A DNA stretch of 64,000 nt from NCBI GenBank assembly GCA_050735975.1, contig JBOHVS010000376.1:1-64000 (forward strand), read 5' to 3'. Every line of letters begins with the position of its first letter. Positions within the stretch are counted from its first letter, which is position 1. Shown piece after piece: positions 1-8,780 of the stretch. The translations under genes and the position numbers were made by a program. The notes beneath the pieces are model-generated. The model saw nothing but the letters and a program-made list of their open reading frames with translations. It was not told where the DNA came from and searched no databases. Source of the DNA: DATMBL01 sp050735975. Lineage in GTDB: Bacteria; Desulfobacterota; Binatia; UBA9968.

Positions 1-165
1 CTGTCGTGTTCTCTTTCATTGCAAATTTCAAATTGTAAAGTGCAAAAGTCAAAATGAATAAAACCTTAACAGGTCGAAAACGAGGGACAGCTCCCTGTCC
101 GAACATTTTTCAATTTGCAATTTACACTTTGCATTTTGCAATCCATGAATAATGCAGGCTAGCAG
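1..165 (+). repeat. 165-bp dispersed palindromic repeat, copy A
   Basis: An AT-rich element built from imperfect inverted repeats (runs of the type ATTTGCAATTT and its complement at both ends) around a GGGACAG/CTGTCC hairpin. A copy of the same length lies in the opposite orientation at 50576-50740 and differs at about five positions by eye. The copy may continue beyond the left window edge. Its right end abuts the Shine-Dalgarno sequence of the gene starting at 178. Confidence 0.85.
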
Positions 166-177
166 GAGGAGGGTTTT

Positions 178-1254
178 ATGGCTGAACAACTACGCTATTA
201 CCTCGCGTTTAACGGCGGACTGAAAGTCACGGAACGCAGCGCCGATTCTATGAGCACCGTCGGCGAATTCTTCGAGGGCAAGACGCTCGAGCATCTGATC
301 GGGAGCCGCGCCAGGCCGGAAGTGGTGTTTGCCGCGGTGGCGTTCGACGGGGGTTATCGCACGCAGGACGCTGGAATGACGTGGCAGAAGATCATGGAAG
401 GCGACGTGCGAACCTTCACGGTCGATCCTCACGACGAGCGCGTGGTCTACATGGGGATCGGGCCTATTCGCCTATTCCGCAGCGAAAACGGCGGAACGAA
501 GTGGGAGCCCTTGGACGGCATGCTCGACTTCTCGGACGCGGTAAAGAAGAAGTGGGACGTTCCCCCGCGCTTGCGCGGCATCGAATTCCCTCACGTGCGC
601 CATATCTTTATTCATCCGGACGATCAGAACCTCATCTTCGTGCTCCTTGAGCATGGCGGTGTGTTATCGAGTCGCGATCGCGGGGAGACGTGGGAGGACA
701 GGAGTGAGGGAATTGCGTACGTCGATATGCACTCCATCTGCAACTATCCCGGCAGCAAAGATCGTTACTACGTCTCTTCGGCACGCGGATTTTTCCGCAG
801 CGACGATTGCGGAAAACAGTGGCGGAGGGTAGAGAACGGCATGCCTTGGGCCTATACCGAGTTGCACAGCTATTCCCACGAATGGCATTTCTTGCCGGGT
901 GACCAGCCGAGGATGGTCGTCTGCGGCGGCAGAGGATCGCCGGGAGTATGGTCGCGTGATAGAACCGACCCCAAGGGACACATCCTTCTCAGTGACGACG
1001 CCGGTGAAAACTGGCGCATCGTTGAACGAGGGCTGAAAAAAGAAAACCCGTGGATGCCTTGGGTCCTGCTGCAACATCCAAGCGATGAGAACGCGCTTTT
1101 TTGTGGCATGGGCGACGGCGCGCGGGGATACGGTTTTGATGCGAGAGTGAAGGGGAAGGGGGCTTTTTATTTCAGCCGCGATCGCGGGGATTCGTGGGAG
1201 CCGGTTCTCAGTGATACGCCGTCGATTCTTACTGCCTGGGTAGCGCCGAACTAA
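178..1254 (+). CDS. BNR/Asp-box beta-propeller protein (sortilin/VPS10-like repeats)
   Basis: The 358-residue protein carries six regularly spaced Asp-box motifs (S/T-x-D-x-G-x-x-W) at about residues 61-69, 101-109, 164-172, 207-215, 271-279 and 332-340, for example SRDRGETW and SDDAGENW. This is the signature of a six- or seven-bladed propeller such as those of sialidases, sortilin and the YCF48/photosystem assembly group. There is no signal peptide, so it is probably cytoplasmic, and no sialidase catalytic residues are evident. The start is well supported by a GGAGGAGGG ribosome site just upstream. Similar proteins often sit near catabolic genes in environmental bacteria, but the substrate or partner cannot be read from the sequence. 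The fold call is firm; the function is unknown. Confidence 0.8.
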   Translation: MAEQLRYYLAFNGGLKVTERSADSMSTVGEFFEGKTLEHLIGSRARPEVVFAAVAFDGGYRTQDAGMTWQKIMEGDVRTFTVDPHDERVVYMGIGPIRLFRSENGGTKWEPLDGMLDFSDAVKKKWDVPPRLRGIEFPHVRHIFIHPDDQNLIFVLLEHGGVLSSRDRGETWEDRSEGIAYVDMHSICNYPGSKDRYYVSSARGFFRSDDCGKQWRRVENGMPWAYTELHSYSHEWHFLPGDQPRMVVCGGRGSPGVWSRDRTDPKGHILLSDDAGENWRIVERGLKKENPWMPWVLLQHPSDENALFCGMGDGARGYGFDARVKGKGAFYFSRDRGDSWEPVLSDTPSILTAWVAPN

Positions 1255-1435
1255 AAATGGGTATTGGAGTATGGGAGATGGAGGATAGTTCCGGTACTCC
1301 GGAATTAGCACCGTTTCACCGGCAGGGGGAGACGGGAAAGAGGGGATCTGCGCTTGCAGAGTTAGCTTTCCACTATCGATGAATTAGTGTCTCCATCGGG
1401 GATGGTGAAAACCCCTAGCCTTGAGGCGAAGCACG

Positions 1436-1505
1436 GTGTCATTTCGAGGCGAAGCCGAGAAATCTTATATCAAGGTGACAAGACCCTTCGCTCACGCTCA
1501 GGGTT
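1436..1505. repeat. intergenic palindromic repeat (TGTCATTTCGAGGCGAAG type)
   Basis: Contains TGTCATTTCGAGGCGAAGCC and CCCTTCGCTCACGCTCAGGG, halves of a dispersed palindrome family that also appears near 8840-8880, 14776-14860 and 59470-59515. Its right end supplies the stop codon of the broken M24 gene next to it. The rest of 1255-1435 shows no gene. Confidence 0.6.
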
Positions 1506-1734
1506 GACTCACTGATCGTGGGGCCAGGCGCGGGAAGAGCAGCCAGCAGGGAGATTGAGCAAGGTAGTTCGAGAGATAGTGCACTTCCGAAGAGCTGCGC
1601 GCGCCGGAAATGAGAATTGCGTCTAAATCGTGTTTCTGCATCGCCGCGTGTATGGCGCGGTAGCGTCGGGCATACTCCACTTCCGAAAAACGCGGAAATA
1701 ACTGGTCACCGGTTGATCCTGATCCGGCAGTCAT
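1498..1734 (-). pseudogene. N-terminal fragment of an M24/creatinase-type peptidase
   Basis: The 78 codons match the creatinase N-terminal domain start of the intact M24-like protein at 11412-12566: compare FSEVEYARRYRAIHAAM here with FSNEEMASRHRKAKTLM there, followed by D-A-I/L-L and a Y-L-S/T motif. The family is usually 380-400 residues, so more than 300 residues, including the whole pita-bread catalytic domain, are missing. The last codons (R-S-V-S-Q-P-stop) run into a dispersed repeat whose CCCTGA supplies the stop. It lies directly downstream of the amidohydrolase on the same strand, so the two probably once formed an operon. It is almost certainly non-functional. Confidence 0.7.
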
Positions 1735-1796
1735 GATTTACTCTTGCTCCTACAGCCGGCCCTCCATTGGCCCATCACTCCAACTCTGCAGTTGCG

Positions 1797-2831
1797 TTAC
1801 AGATTGTACATGGCGCGAGCATTCTTGTGGAGAATCTTCTCTTTCGCCGAATCCGATATGTCATCGCGTTCCATCAGTTTATGGAGATTCTCTGGAAACT
1901 CGTTGTCCCAATGCGGGATGTCGGAAGCAAAAACAAAGTGCTCCTCGCCGACATACTTCAAGGTCTCCGGGATCAGTTTTTCGCCGGCCTCCACGCTGAA
2001 GTAGATGGGCCGGTCACGCACGACCTCGCTGGGCGGCCGTTTTAGATGCGGTGTCTCTACATGACCGCGTTTCTCCCAATGCTCGTCCATGCGGTCGAGC
2101 CAGTACGGCAGCCACGTGCAGCCGATTTCCAGAAACGCGATGCGCAGGTTGGGAAAACGCTCCGGCACCCCTTGAAAGATCATGCTCGTGAACTGTTGAA
2201 AAATCCCGACAGGAAAAGCGACGGTATGGACCTCGGTAAAAGTATCGAACATGCCGGCGCCCAATTCGTGCGCGCCGTTCCGGGTGCCGTGAATACCGAT
2301 GACGCAACCCAAATCCTGCGCTTCCTTGTAGATCGGATCGTAGTAGGAGTGGCCCAGCGGCAAGCGAAGGCCGACGGTCTTTGTCGATGCGCCGACAAAA
2401 CCGAGTTCTTTCACTGCGCGCCGGATCTCTTTTGCGGCCTCTTCGGGGTCCTGCTGGGGAAAAATGGCGACCGGTTTCAAGCGATCAGAGACCTTCGCCC
2501 AGTGATCGTGAACGTAATTGTTGTATGCCTTGGAAAAGGCGATAGCGTAGCCGGGCTCGCGAACACGAGAGACGTCTCCCGCGCCCGTCGAATAGAGAAA
2601 GGCCATCTCCATTTTGTGTTTATCCATGATCTGGAGCCAGTCGGGCGCTTTCAAATCCCGCCGGCACCAATCACGATTCGCGGGAAGCGTGCTCTGCAGG
2701 TGTCCATCCCATGGTTCCTGAAAGAACAGCGGGCCACTGCGCTTGTCATAGGGAGGCTTCAGGTAGCTCCGCAAAAGATCGGTTTGTTCGATGAGATGTC
2801 CATCCGCGTCTATAACCGGAAAATTCGCCAT
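1797..2831 (-). CDS. amidohydrolase 2 family (ACMSD superfamily) metal-dependent hydrolase
   Basis: The 344-residue TIM-barrel protein shows the family metal site: D8-A-D10-G-H12 at the N-terminus, H181, E235 in the LEIG strand, and D304 in ASDIPHWD. The family includes ACMSD and other decarboxylases or hydrolases of aromatic and enol acids; the substrate here is not predictable. The chosen start (ATG at 2831) has a GGAGG site seven bases upstream and gives the usual family start MxxxVIDADGH; a longer reading to 3005 adds 58 residues without family character. It is closely related in layout to the amidohydrolase at 19234-20259 (both have D-A-D-G-H and S-D-x-P-H-W-D). The next gene downstream on the same strand is the broken M24 peptidase. 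Confidence 0.85.
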   Translation of the reverse strand: MANFPVIDADGHLIEQTDLLRSYLKPPYDKRSGPLFFQEPWDGHLQSTLPANRDWCRRDLKAPDWLQIMDKHKMEMAFLYSTGAGDVSRVREPGYAIAFSKAYNNYVHDHWAKVSDRLKPVAIFPQQDPEEAAKEIRRAVKELGFVGASTKTVGLRLPLGHSYYDPIYKEAQDLGCVIGIHGTRNGAHELGAGMFDTFTEVHTVAFPVGIFQQFTSMIFQGVPERFPNLRIAFLEIGCTWLPYWLDRMDEHWEKRGHVETPHLKRPPSEVVRDRPIYFSVEAGEKLIPETLKYVGEEHFVFASDIPHWDNEFPENLHKLMERDDISDSAKEKILHKNARAMYNL

Positions 2832-3036
2832 GGCTGCCTCCTTCTGATCCGACCGGACGTTCTGATCGTCCGAATAACAAAGCAGAACGGGTCTGTCAAT
2901 CGCCTCAGAAACATTGTAGTCAGAAGAACAGGAATCAGCATGGCAAGAGGCAACAGCAAAGAACGATTGGGTAGCAAAACACGACGACGATTGGGCGAAA
3001 GTCACGATCCAAGCAGCGTGCTGAGAAACTCTGATT

Positions 3037-3113
3037 GCAGGCTGCTCAAAAAGATCTCAGAGGCGAGGCGATTGAGACGCAACGAAGCATATGAGTCTTT
3101 TTCAGCAGCCTGC
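3037..3113. repeat. 77-bp element with ~22-bp terminal inverted repeats
   Basis: The left end GCAGGCTGCTCAAAAAGA and the right end TCTTTTTCAGCAGCCTGC are near-perfect inverted repeats around about 35 bp. On the minus strand the element starts immediately after the rlmD stop codon, where it could act as a transcription terminator. Related ends occur at 13691-13714, 24115-24285 and about 51905-51963. The remainder of 2832-3036 shows no gene. Confidence 0.7.
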
Positions 3114-3115
3114 TG

Positions 3116-4402
3116 CTAGCGAATCAACGTGGCGACGACTTCGACGTGGAATGTGTGCGGGAAAAGATCGATGGGTTGAACGATGGCAAGCTTGTACCCT
3201 TGCTTCGCCAGCTCTGAAGCATCACGCGCAAGAGTAGTGGGATTGCAGGAGACGTAGAGAATTTTGGCGGCGCCGAACGACGCGAGGCGCCGGCCGATTC
3301 CTTTGGCGCCGGTCCGAGGCGGGTCGAGAACGATCTTGGTAAATCTCTCGCGCCGGCCGAAGCGCTCCAAGGCCTTGGTAACGCTCTCGGAAATCCAGTG
3401 GATATTATCGATTCCGTTCAATTGGGCGCTCCGTTTACCGCTCTCGATCGAAGGCCGGTGGCCTTCGACGGCGACGACTTTCTGCACGCGCTTGGCGATC
3501 GATAGGGTAAAGTTTCCTGCGCCGCAGTAAAGCTCCAACACCCGGTCGCCGGCGGCAAATTCTCCGGCGATTAGCAGCTCGCTCATTATTCTCCGATTTC
3601 CTTGTGGATTCACCTGAGTGAAAACATCGGCTTCGACCATCAGGCGAATTCGCTCTTCAGTGTCGACCGAAATCCGCGTCTCTCCCCACGTCCGACGCCA
3701 CTCGCGTCCGCATACGATCAACCCCCGGATGCGCGGCTCGCCGGTCAGCAGCCCGCCACATGTGTCCTCATCGTCGGCGACAAATTCTCCAGTCGCCTTC
3801 GCCACGATTATGGTTTCATCAGGCTGATCGCCGGTTACGATTTCTATCTGTTCAATGGAGGCGTGGATCGACTTGACCCATTTTCGGAGCGCTTCTATGC
3901 AGCCATCGGCTTCCTTGCCCGCAATGAGGCAGTAGCCGATCTCTACAAGTCGATGCGACCCCGGGTGATAGAAACCAAGCCGCTTGCTTTTGTCCACGTG
4001 GAGCCGGACGCGACGGCGGTAATGGAATTCGTTCGCTGAAGATATAATTGGGCAAACCTGGAATTCATCGAGCTTACCGATCCGCCTGAGCGCATCCTCG
4101 ATGCTCTTTTGCTTTGCTCGGAGTTGCGTTTTGTACTGCACCTGCTGCCAAGGACAGCCGCCGCACTCGCTTACATACGGGCAGGGAGGAGTTTGGCGGT
4201 CAGGAGCTGCTTCGGTAACCCGGATGACCTCCCCGATGGCGTAGTTCCCTTTCTTCCGGACGAGCCGCGCTGTAACTTTATCCCCGGGAACGGTGGCCGG
4301 GATCATGATCACTTGGCCATCATATCGCGCCACACCATACGGGCCGTAGCTCAGTGACTCGATCTCTAGCGTGATTTCGTTTTTCGGGTTAGTCTGATTC
4401 AT
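3116..4402 (-). CDS. rlmD: 23S rRNA (uracil-5-)-methyltransferase, RlmD/TrmA family
   Basis: The 428-residue protein has an N-terminal TRAM domain (about 1-65). An iron-sulfur cluster set follows at C74, C80, C83 and C158. The SAM-binding motif LELYCGAGNF, the DPPRTG motif and the nucleophile motif SCNPTTLARD (Cys near residue 386) complete the family pattern. These are the hallmarks of the cluster-bearing RumA/RlmD branch, which makes m5U in 23S rRNA (U1939 in E. coli); RlmC-like or tRNA specificity cannot be excluded. ATG 4402 was chosen because the TRAM domain begins right after it. A reading back to 4810 would run antisense through the DUF309 gene. The gene is divergent from DUF309 and ends directly at an inverted repeat. 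Confidence 0.9.
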   Translation of the reverse strand: MNQTNPKNEITLEIESLSYGPYGVARYDGQVIMIPATVPGDKVTARLVRKKGNYAIGEVIRVTEAAPDRQTPPCPYVSECGGCPWQQVQYKTQLRAKQKSIEDALRRIGKLDEFQVCPIISSANEFHYRRRVRLHVDKSKRLGFYHPGSHRLVEIGYCLIAGKEADGCIEALRKWVKSIHASIEQIEIVTGDQPDETIIVAKATGEFVADDEDTCGGLLTGEPRIRGLIVCGREWRRTWGETRISVDTEERIRLMVEADVFTQVNPQGNRRIMSELLIAGEFAAGDRVLELYCGAGNFTLSIAKRVQKVVAVEGHRPSIESGKRSAQLNGIDNIHWISESVTKALERFGRRERFTKIVLDPPRTGAKGIGRRLASFGAAKILYVSCNPTTLARDASELAKQGYKLAIVQPIDLFPHTFHVEVVATLIR

Positions 4403-4435
4403 TGGATTATTAATAGTACAGGGACGACACCGTTG

Positions 4436-4807
4436 ATGGAAGCCCGGAACGATCCACGCTTGCTTAAGGGTATCGACGAATTCAATCAAGGATTGTTCTT
4501 CGAATGTCATGAGACCCTGGAGGAAATCTGGCTGGAAGAGCACGGCGATGATCGGAAGTTCTATCAAGGCATTATTCAGATCGCGGCCGGTTATTTCAAG
4601 TATCAGCAAGGAGTCCCCGCCGGCGCCATCAAACTCTGGCGGACCGGTTTGGAAAAGATCGAAAGCTACGGCCCGGTTCATCTGGGATTGAACGTGCAGC
4701 CCTTCATCGAAGCCGTAAGAGAAAACCTCAGCGAATTGGAAACCGTCAAAGCATCCGCGATTGATTATCCCTCGCTCAACATCCCGATTCTGCGACGCGT
4801 TTGCTAG
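4436..4807 (+). CDS. DUF309 domain protein
   Basis: The protein of about 123 residues has the DUF309 signature: an N-terminal helix with F-x-C-H-E-T-L-E-E-I-W and, about 20 residues later, F-Y-Q-G-I-I-Q-I-A-A-G. The family is small, all-helical, cytoplasmic and of unknown biochemical role. ATG at 4436 is preferred; an in-frame TTG at 4433 would add one residue. It overlaps or abuts the following ABC ATPase gene (stop at 4807, next start at 4801 or 4819), so translation is probably coupled. It is divergent from rlmD with a gap of only 33 bp, which therefore must hold both promoters or parts of them. Confidence 0.85.
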   Translation: MEARNDPRLLKGIDEFNQGLFFECHETLEEIWLEEHGDDRKFYQGIIQIAAGYFKYQQGVPAGAIKLWRTGLEKIESYGPVHLGLNVQPFIEAVRENLSELETVKASAIDYPSLNIPILRRVC

Positions 4808-4818
4808 CACCGCGCTGC

Positions 4819-5493
4819 ATGATCCGCTGCATCGACGTTCGAAAAATCTACCGGCAAGGGGAGAACGAGATAACTGTATTGGACTGTCTCTCGCTCGACG
4901 TTCCTGAGGGTCAATTCGCCGTTGTAATGGGACCGAGCGGGTCCGGCAAAAGCACTCTGCTGCACCTGATAGGGGGGTTGGACCGACCGACAGCCGGTGA
5001 CGTGCTGGTGGGCGGTCGCGTTATTTCGCAGATGGCGGATGACGAAGTGACGCTGTTTCGGAGAACCAAAGTCGGCTTTGTTTTTCAATTCTTCAACTTG
5101 CTTCCCAGCTTGACGGCATGGGAGAACGTCTCCCTTCCTTTCGTTCTTGACGGGAAGTCGAAGGCGGAAGCCGACCGGAAGGCGGCAATCCTGCTGGAAA
5201 AGGTTGGACTATCGGCCCGAAGTCGCCACCTTCCCGAGGAGATGTCGGGAGGTGAGGTCCAGCGGGTAGCCATCGCCCGCGCGTTGGCGTTCGATCCGCC
5301 GGTGCTCCTTGCCGACGAACCCACCGGAAATCTGGATTCGAAGACCGGAGAATCGATTTTGCGTTTGCTGCGTCAAATCAATCAGGAAACTCATTGCACC
5401 GTCGTTATGGTGACCCACAGCAAAGAGGCTGCGGAGTACGGCGACCGAACGATTCACCTTCGCGACGGGCGGATTGAGAGAGAGAGCTCGTGA
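4819..5493 (+). CDS. ABC transporter ATP-binding protein, LolD/MacB type
   Basis: The protein of about 224 residues has every ABC ATPase motif: Walker A GPSGSGKST (38-46), Q-loop Q90, signature MSGGEVQRV (142-150), Walker B LLADEPTGNLD (163-173) and an H-loop in VMVTHS. The signature and the N-L-D after Walker B are typical of the LolD/MacB/FtsE group, which extrudes lipoproteins, peptides or small molecules with an FtsX-like permease. A TTG at 4801, overlapping the DUF309 stop, would add six residues; ATG 4819 gives the usual family N-terminus MIxxxxVxKxY. The stop overlaps the start of the permease gene by four bases, so the pair is translationally coupled. The substrate is unknown. Confidence 0.92.
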   Translation: MIRCIDVRKIYRQGENEITVLDCLSLDVPEGQFAVVMGPSGSGKSTLLHLIGGLDRPTAGDVLVGGRVISQMADDEVTLFRRTKVGFVFQFFNLLPSLTAWENVSLPFVLDGKSKAEADRKAAILLEKVGLSARSRHLPEEMSGGEVQRVAIARALAFDPPVLLADEPTGNLDSKTGESILRLLRQINQETHCTVVMVTHSKEAAEYGDRTIHLRDGRIERESS

Positions 5494-8075
5494 CCTTGCG
5501 TTTGCTCCGCTCCGTTTCCTGGGGCCACCTGCGACGCCACCGTGTGAGGACCTTGCTTACCTTTTTAGGGATCGCGCTCGGCGTTGCGGTCATCGTCGCG
5601 ATTGCGATGGTCAATCGGTCGCTCACGAGTTCTTTTCAATCGACCATCGATCAGATCGCCGGCAAGGCTGTGTTGCAGGTGTCAAATGGTGAAAGCGGGA
5701 TCCGGGAATCCTTGTTTCCGGTCATACGCGACACCGAAGGAGTAGAGGACGCCGCGGCGGCCGTCGAGGGCTTTTTGCCGGTTAGCGGAGCGGAACGGGA
5801 ACGGCTTTACGTCTATGGCGTCGATCTGCTCACGGACTTCGCGATCCGGGAACATCAGTTCGTCGATTCCGAATTTGCCTTCGATCAGGCGCTGGATTTC
5901 ATCGCTCAGCCTGACTCGATCGCCCTGACGGAATCGTTTGCCCGTCGGTTTGGAATCAGTCGGGGCGCCAAGATTACGCTCACCACGAGCAGCGGTAAAC
6001 GCAACTACACCGTTCGGGCTCTTCTAAAAGAACAAGGCGCCGCTAAAGTCTTTGGCGGAAATTTTGCGCTGATGGATTTGCCGGTTGCGCAGCGGACCTT
6101 CGGCAAGGAGGGGAAGCTCGACATTGTCGATCTGACGGTGGAGGAAGGGGTAAAAATTGAGGCCGTCCAAGAGCGCTTGCGTCAGCGGCTGCAAGGGGCG
6201 GCCGACATTGAGCGACCCGGAAAGAGGGGAGAGCAGATAGAGCAATTGTTAACCTCCTTTCGCGTCGGGCTGTTCTTCGTGAGTTTGATCGCCCTTTTCG
6301 TTGGATTCTTCCTCATCTACAACACGGTATCCGTATCGGTCGTACAGAGAAAGCGTGAGATCGGCACGTTGCGCTGCCTGGGGATGCGTCGCCGGGAGCT
6401 GCTCGGTTTGATCATTTCGGAGGCGTTGGCGCTAGCGATACTCGGCGCGTTTTTCGGAACCCTGTTGGGGTGGCTGTTGGCGCAGGCCGCGCTAGTCGCA
6501 GTAGGAGAGACCGTTGGCAATCTTTTCTCGCTGATGAGCCTTGCTCCAGCAAACCTGACCTTGCGAGAGTTCGGACTTGCCGTCGCAAGTGGAATAGTTG
6601 TGGCCGTTCTTGCGGCTCTGCATCCGGCAGTCGAAGCACTGCAGGTGAGCCCGCTCGAAAATGCCAGACAATCGGCCTGGAGGCCTGGACTTCAAATAAA
6701 GAGGTCTTGGCCGTCGATTTCCGGCTTGCTTTGTCTCTGCGTGGCGCCCATTCTTCTGTTTATATCGCCGTCGCTGCGCGAACCGGTCAAAGCATTCAGC
6801 CTGGGCGTCATCGGAATGCTGGTGTTTTTGCTCGGCGTCTCATTTCTCTGTCCGCTGATCATTAACTCCGGGGTTAGTTTGTTTTGGCGGTTTGTCGGGC
6901 GCTTCCCCGGCTTCTTTTGGGTCGAGACAACATTGGCCTCCGATAGTCTTCGGCGTAATCCAATCCGCGCGGGGATTACCGTGGCCACGATAGTGATCAG
7001 TCTCGCGGCGATCTTTACGATTGCCGCGTTCGTCAACAGCGTGCGAGGCTCACTACTGGCTTGGGTGGATCAAATGGTAACGGCGGATCTGATCGTCAGC
7101 TCCGGGGCAAGAACCGCCGGTCCCAGAAACGTGCCCCTGAAAGAGGATCTGGCGTCCGGTCTGAAGAGGATTCCGGGAGTTAAGATTACCGATCTATACC
7201 GGTTGATTCGCTCGAATTATCAGGGCAAACCGATTTTGATCGAGTCGTTCTCGGCGCAGGAGTCAAGGAGCGTTCGAACTCTGCCGATGGCAAAAGGGGA
7301 CGGCAACGAAGCCTTGCGCGCTATGGGCGAAGGCAAGGGAGTGATCATCAGCGAAAGCTTTGAGAGCAGGTTTGGCAAAGGGATCGATGATACGGTTGAT
7401 CTCGCCACGCCGTCCGGAGTCGTTTCCTTTAGAGTCCTCGGGGTCTATGTCGATTATTCCTCTGATATCGGCAGCGTTCTTATCGACCGGGCCCTCTATA
7501 AGAAGTACTGGCGAGATGATTTAGTGGATGCGTTCGATCTGTGGCTTGAGGCGGAAGCCGATCAACAAACCGTCATTCAGGAGATCAAAGAGCGCTACGG
7601 TGAAAAATACCAGCTTTTCATCAGCACTCATCGGGAACTCCGGGACTCCGTCGTGAGAATCATGGAGCAGTCGTTCGTGGTCAATTACGCCGTTGAGATC
7701 GTTGCTGTGGTTGTCGCGATCTTTAGCGTCATCAACACGCTGCTGGCCTCCGTTCTGGACCGTACTCGCGAGATCGGCGTTTTACGCGCCATAGGCGCGA
7801 CTCAGGCTCAGGTTCGAAGAGTTGTCGTTATGGAGGCGGGCTGGATGGGACTCCTGGGAGCGCTTCTAGGTTTGTTCGCCGGCACGATTATGGCGTATCA
7901 CCACGTCGTCTACAATACAAAAGTCCTGACCGGCTGGACTTTTCAGTTTTACTACCCCTATGGCGTGGCGATTTTGTCCTTCATCGCGGCGGTCATCCTT
8001 TGCTTGATCGCGGGCTACGGTCCGGCGCGGCGGGCGGCTTCGACGCCGATCGTCAGCGCCATTGGATACGAGTAA
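5490..8075 (+). CDS. ABC transporter permease with two FtsX/MacB modules
   Basis: The 861-residue inner-membrane protein starts with GTG inside the stop of the ATPase gene. It is a tandem duplication: an N-terminal membrane anchor (about 17-40) and periplasmic MacB-PCD region (about 50-245) are followed by FtsX membrane segments (about 255-390). A second anchor, periplasmic domain and FtsX segment set follow (about 430-860). Both FtsX parts carry the coupling motif region R-E-I-G-T/V-L-R-C/A-I/L-G, at about 292-301 and again near 765-775. This architecture matches YbbP-like permeases of long-chain or lipoprotein-type exporters rather than LolC/E. No periplasmic adaptor gene lies next to it. 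The family call is firm and the cargo unknown. Confidence 0.9.
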   Translation: MTLRLLRSVSWGHLRRHRVRTLLTFLGIALGVAVIVAIAMVNRSLTSSFQSTIDQIAGKAVLQVSNGESGIRESLFPVIRDTEGVEDAAAAVEGFLPVSGAERERLYVYGVDLLTDFAIREHQFVDSEFAFDQALDFIAQPDSIALTESFARRFGISRGAKITLTTSSGKRNYTVRALLKEQGAAKVFGGNFALMDLPVAQRTFGKEGKLDIVDLTVEEGVKIEAVQERLRQRLQGAADIERPGKRGEQIEQLLTSFRVGLFFVSLIALFVGFFLIYNTVSVSVVQRKREIGTLRCLGMRRRELLGLIISEALALAILGAFFGTLLGWLLAQAALVAVGETVGNLFSLMSLAPANLTLREFGLAVASGIVVAVLAALHPAVEALQVSPLENARQSAWRPGLQIKRSWPSISGLLCLCVAPILLFISPSLREPVKAFSLGVIGMLVFLLGVSFLCPLIINSGVSLFWRFVGRFPGFFWVETTLASDSLRRNPIRAGITVATIVISLAAIFTIAAFVNSVRGSLLAWVDQMVTADLIVSSGARTAGPRNVPLKEDLASGLKRIPGVKITDLYRLIRSNYQGKPILIESFSAQESRSVRTLPMAKGDGNEALRAMGEGKGVIISESFESRFGKGIDDTVDLATPSGVVSFRVLGVYVDYSSDIGSVLIDRALYKKYWRDDLVDAFDLWLEAEADQQTVIQEIKERYGEKYQLFISTHRELRDSVVRIMEQSFVVNYAVEIVAVVVAIFSVINTLLASVLDRTREIGVLRAIGATQAQVRRVVVMEAGWMGLLGALLGLFAGTIMAYHHVVYNTKVLTGWTFQFYYPYGVAILSFIAAVILCLIAGYGPARRAASTPIVSAIGYE

Positions 8076-8159
8076 GAAAACAGGTTTAGGTTCAGGCTAA
8101 GGTCAAGTCTTCAATGTCGAACTTCGAACCTCGAACCCTTCTGCGGGAGATGTCGCAGG

Positions 8160-8750
8160 CTAGAGTGTCGGCAACTCGGTAAATACAACAAACCGGGCGC
8201 GGCGGTTCTTGAGCCGGCAGTCCTCGGTTTGCTCGAAACACGCCGGTGCTTCCTTGCCGTAACTGATCGTCACCAACCGGTTCGCTTCAACGCCCTGGTT
8301 CACGAGGAACTCTTTCGCGATCTGGGCGCGTTTCGCGCCTAGTGCGAGGTTATATTCGGCGGAGCCGGTGTCATCGCAGTGACCCTCGATTTCGACGCGC
8401 GCATTGGGGTGCGCTTTCATCCATTCGCCGTTCTGTTTGAGAATCTGCTGAGCATCGTCCCTTAGGTCGGGGCTGTCGAAATCGTAGTAGATGTCCTGCA
8501 GCGCCGCGCCGGGAGGAGTCACCGCGGCGAGGCCCCTGGCGATCGCCTCCATACTCGAAACGGAACGTGCGGCCGCATTTTCTTGGGTACTTTGGAGTAC
8601 CGGCTTCAACACAGCAGGGTTAGAGCTGCTGTTAGAGCACGCGCCGAGAAAAACTGAGAGAAGAATGGCCCCACCGGAGGCGCAAAGGCTCCGGGATGGG
8701 CCCGTGCGTTTTCGAGGCTCTGAGGCTCGCTGATGGAATTTCACGCGCAT
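8160..8750 (-). CDS. pal: Pal-like OmpA family outer-membrane lipoprotein
   Basis: From ATG 8750 the protein has about 196 residues. A charged N-terminus and hydrophobic stretch end in the lipobox L-G-A-C (Cys at about 38), followed by a Ser/Asn-rich linker. The C-terminal OmpA/MotB domain starts at Y-Y-D-F-D-S and contains E-G-H-C-D-D-T-G-S-A-E-Y-N, G-A-K-R-A and N-R-R-A-R-F: the peptidoglycan-binding signature of Pal. It would tether the outer membrane to the cell wall. No tolB, tolA or ybgF gene is adjacent, so it could be one of several Pal paralogues. A longer reading from 8780 adds ten residues before the signal peptide. Confidence 0.85.
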   Translation of the reverse strand: MRVKFHQRASEPRKRTGPSRSLCASGGAILLSVFLGACSNSSSNPAVLKPVLQSTQENAAARSVSSMEAIARGLAAVTPPGAALQDIYYDFDSPDLRDDAQQILKQNGEWMKAHPNARVEIEGHCDDTGSAEYNLALGAKRAQIAKEFLVNQGVEANRLVTISYGKEAPACFEQTEDCRLKNRRARFVVFTELPTL

Positions 8751-8780
8751 CGATGTTGCGTATGGTCGCCGGTTATACAC

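Noticed and set aside
2046..3119. 357-codon plus-strand frame opposite the amidohydrolase at 1797-2831
   Set aside because: It lies antisense to a gene with a full metal-site motif set and a good ribosome site, and has no family resemblance itself.
3116..4810. Longer rlmD start adding 136 residues
   Set aside because: The extension is antisense to the DUF309 gene and precedes the TRAM domain; ATG 4402 gives the normal family length.
4801..8075. Assignment as LolCDE lipoprotein exporter
   Set aside because: The permease is one 861-residue chain with two FtsX modules, not separate LolC and LolE, so only a LolD/MacB-type exporter is claimed.
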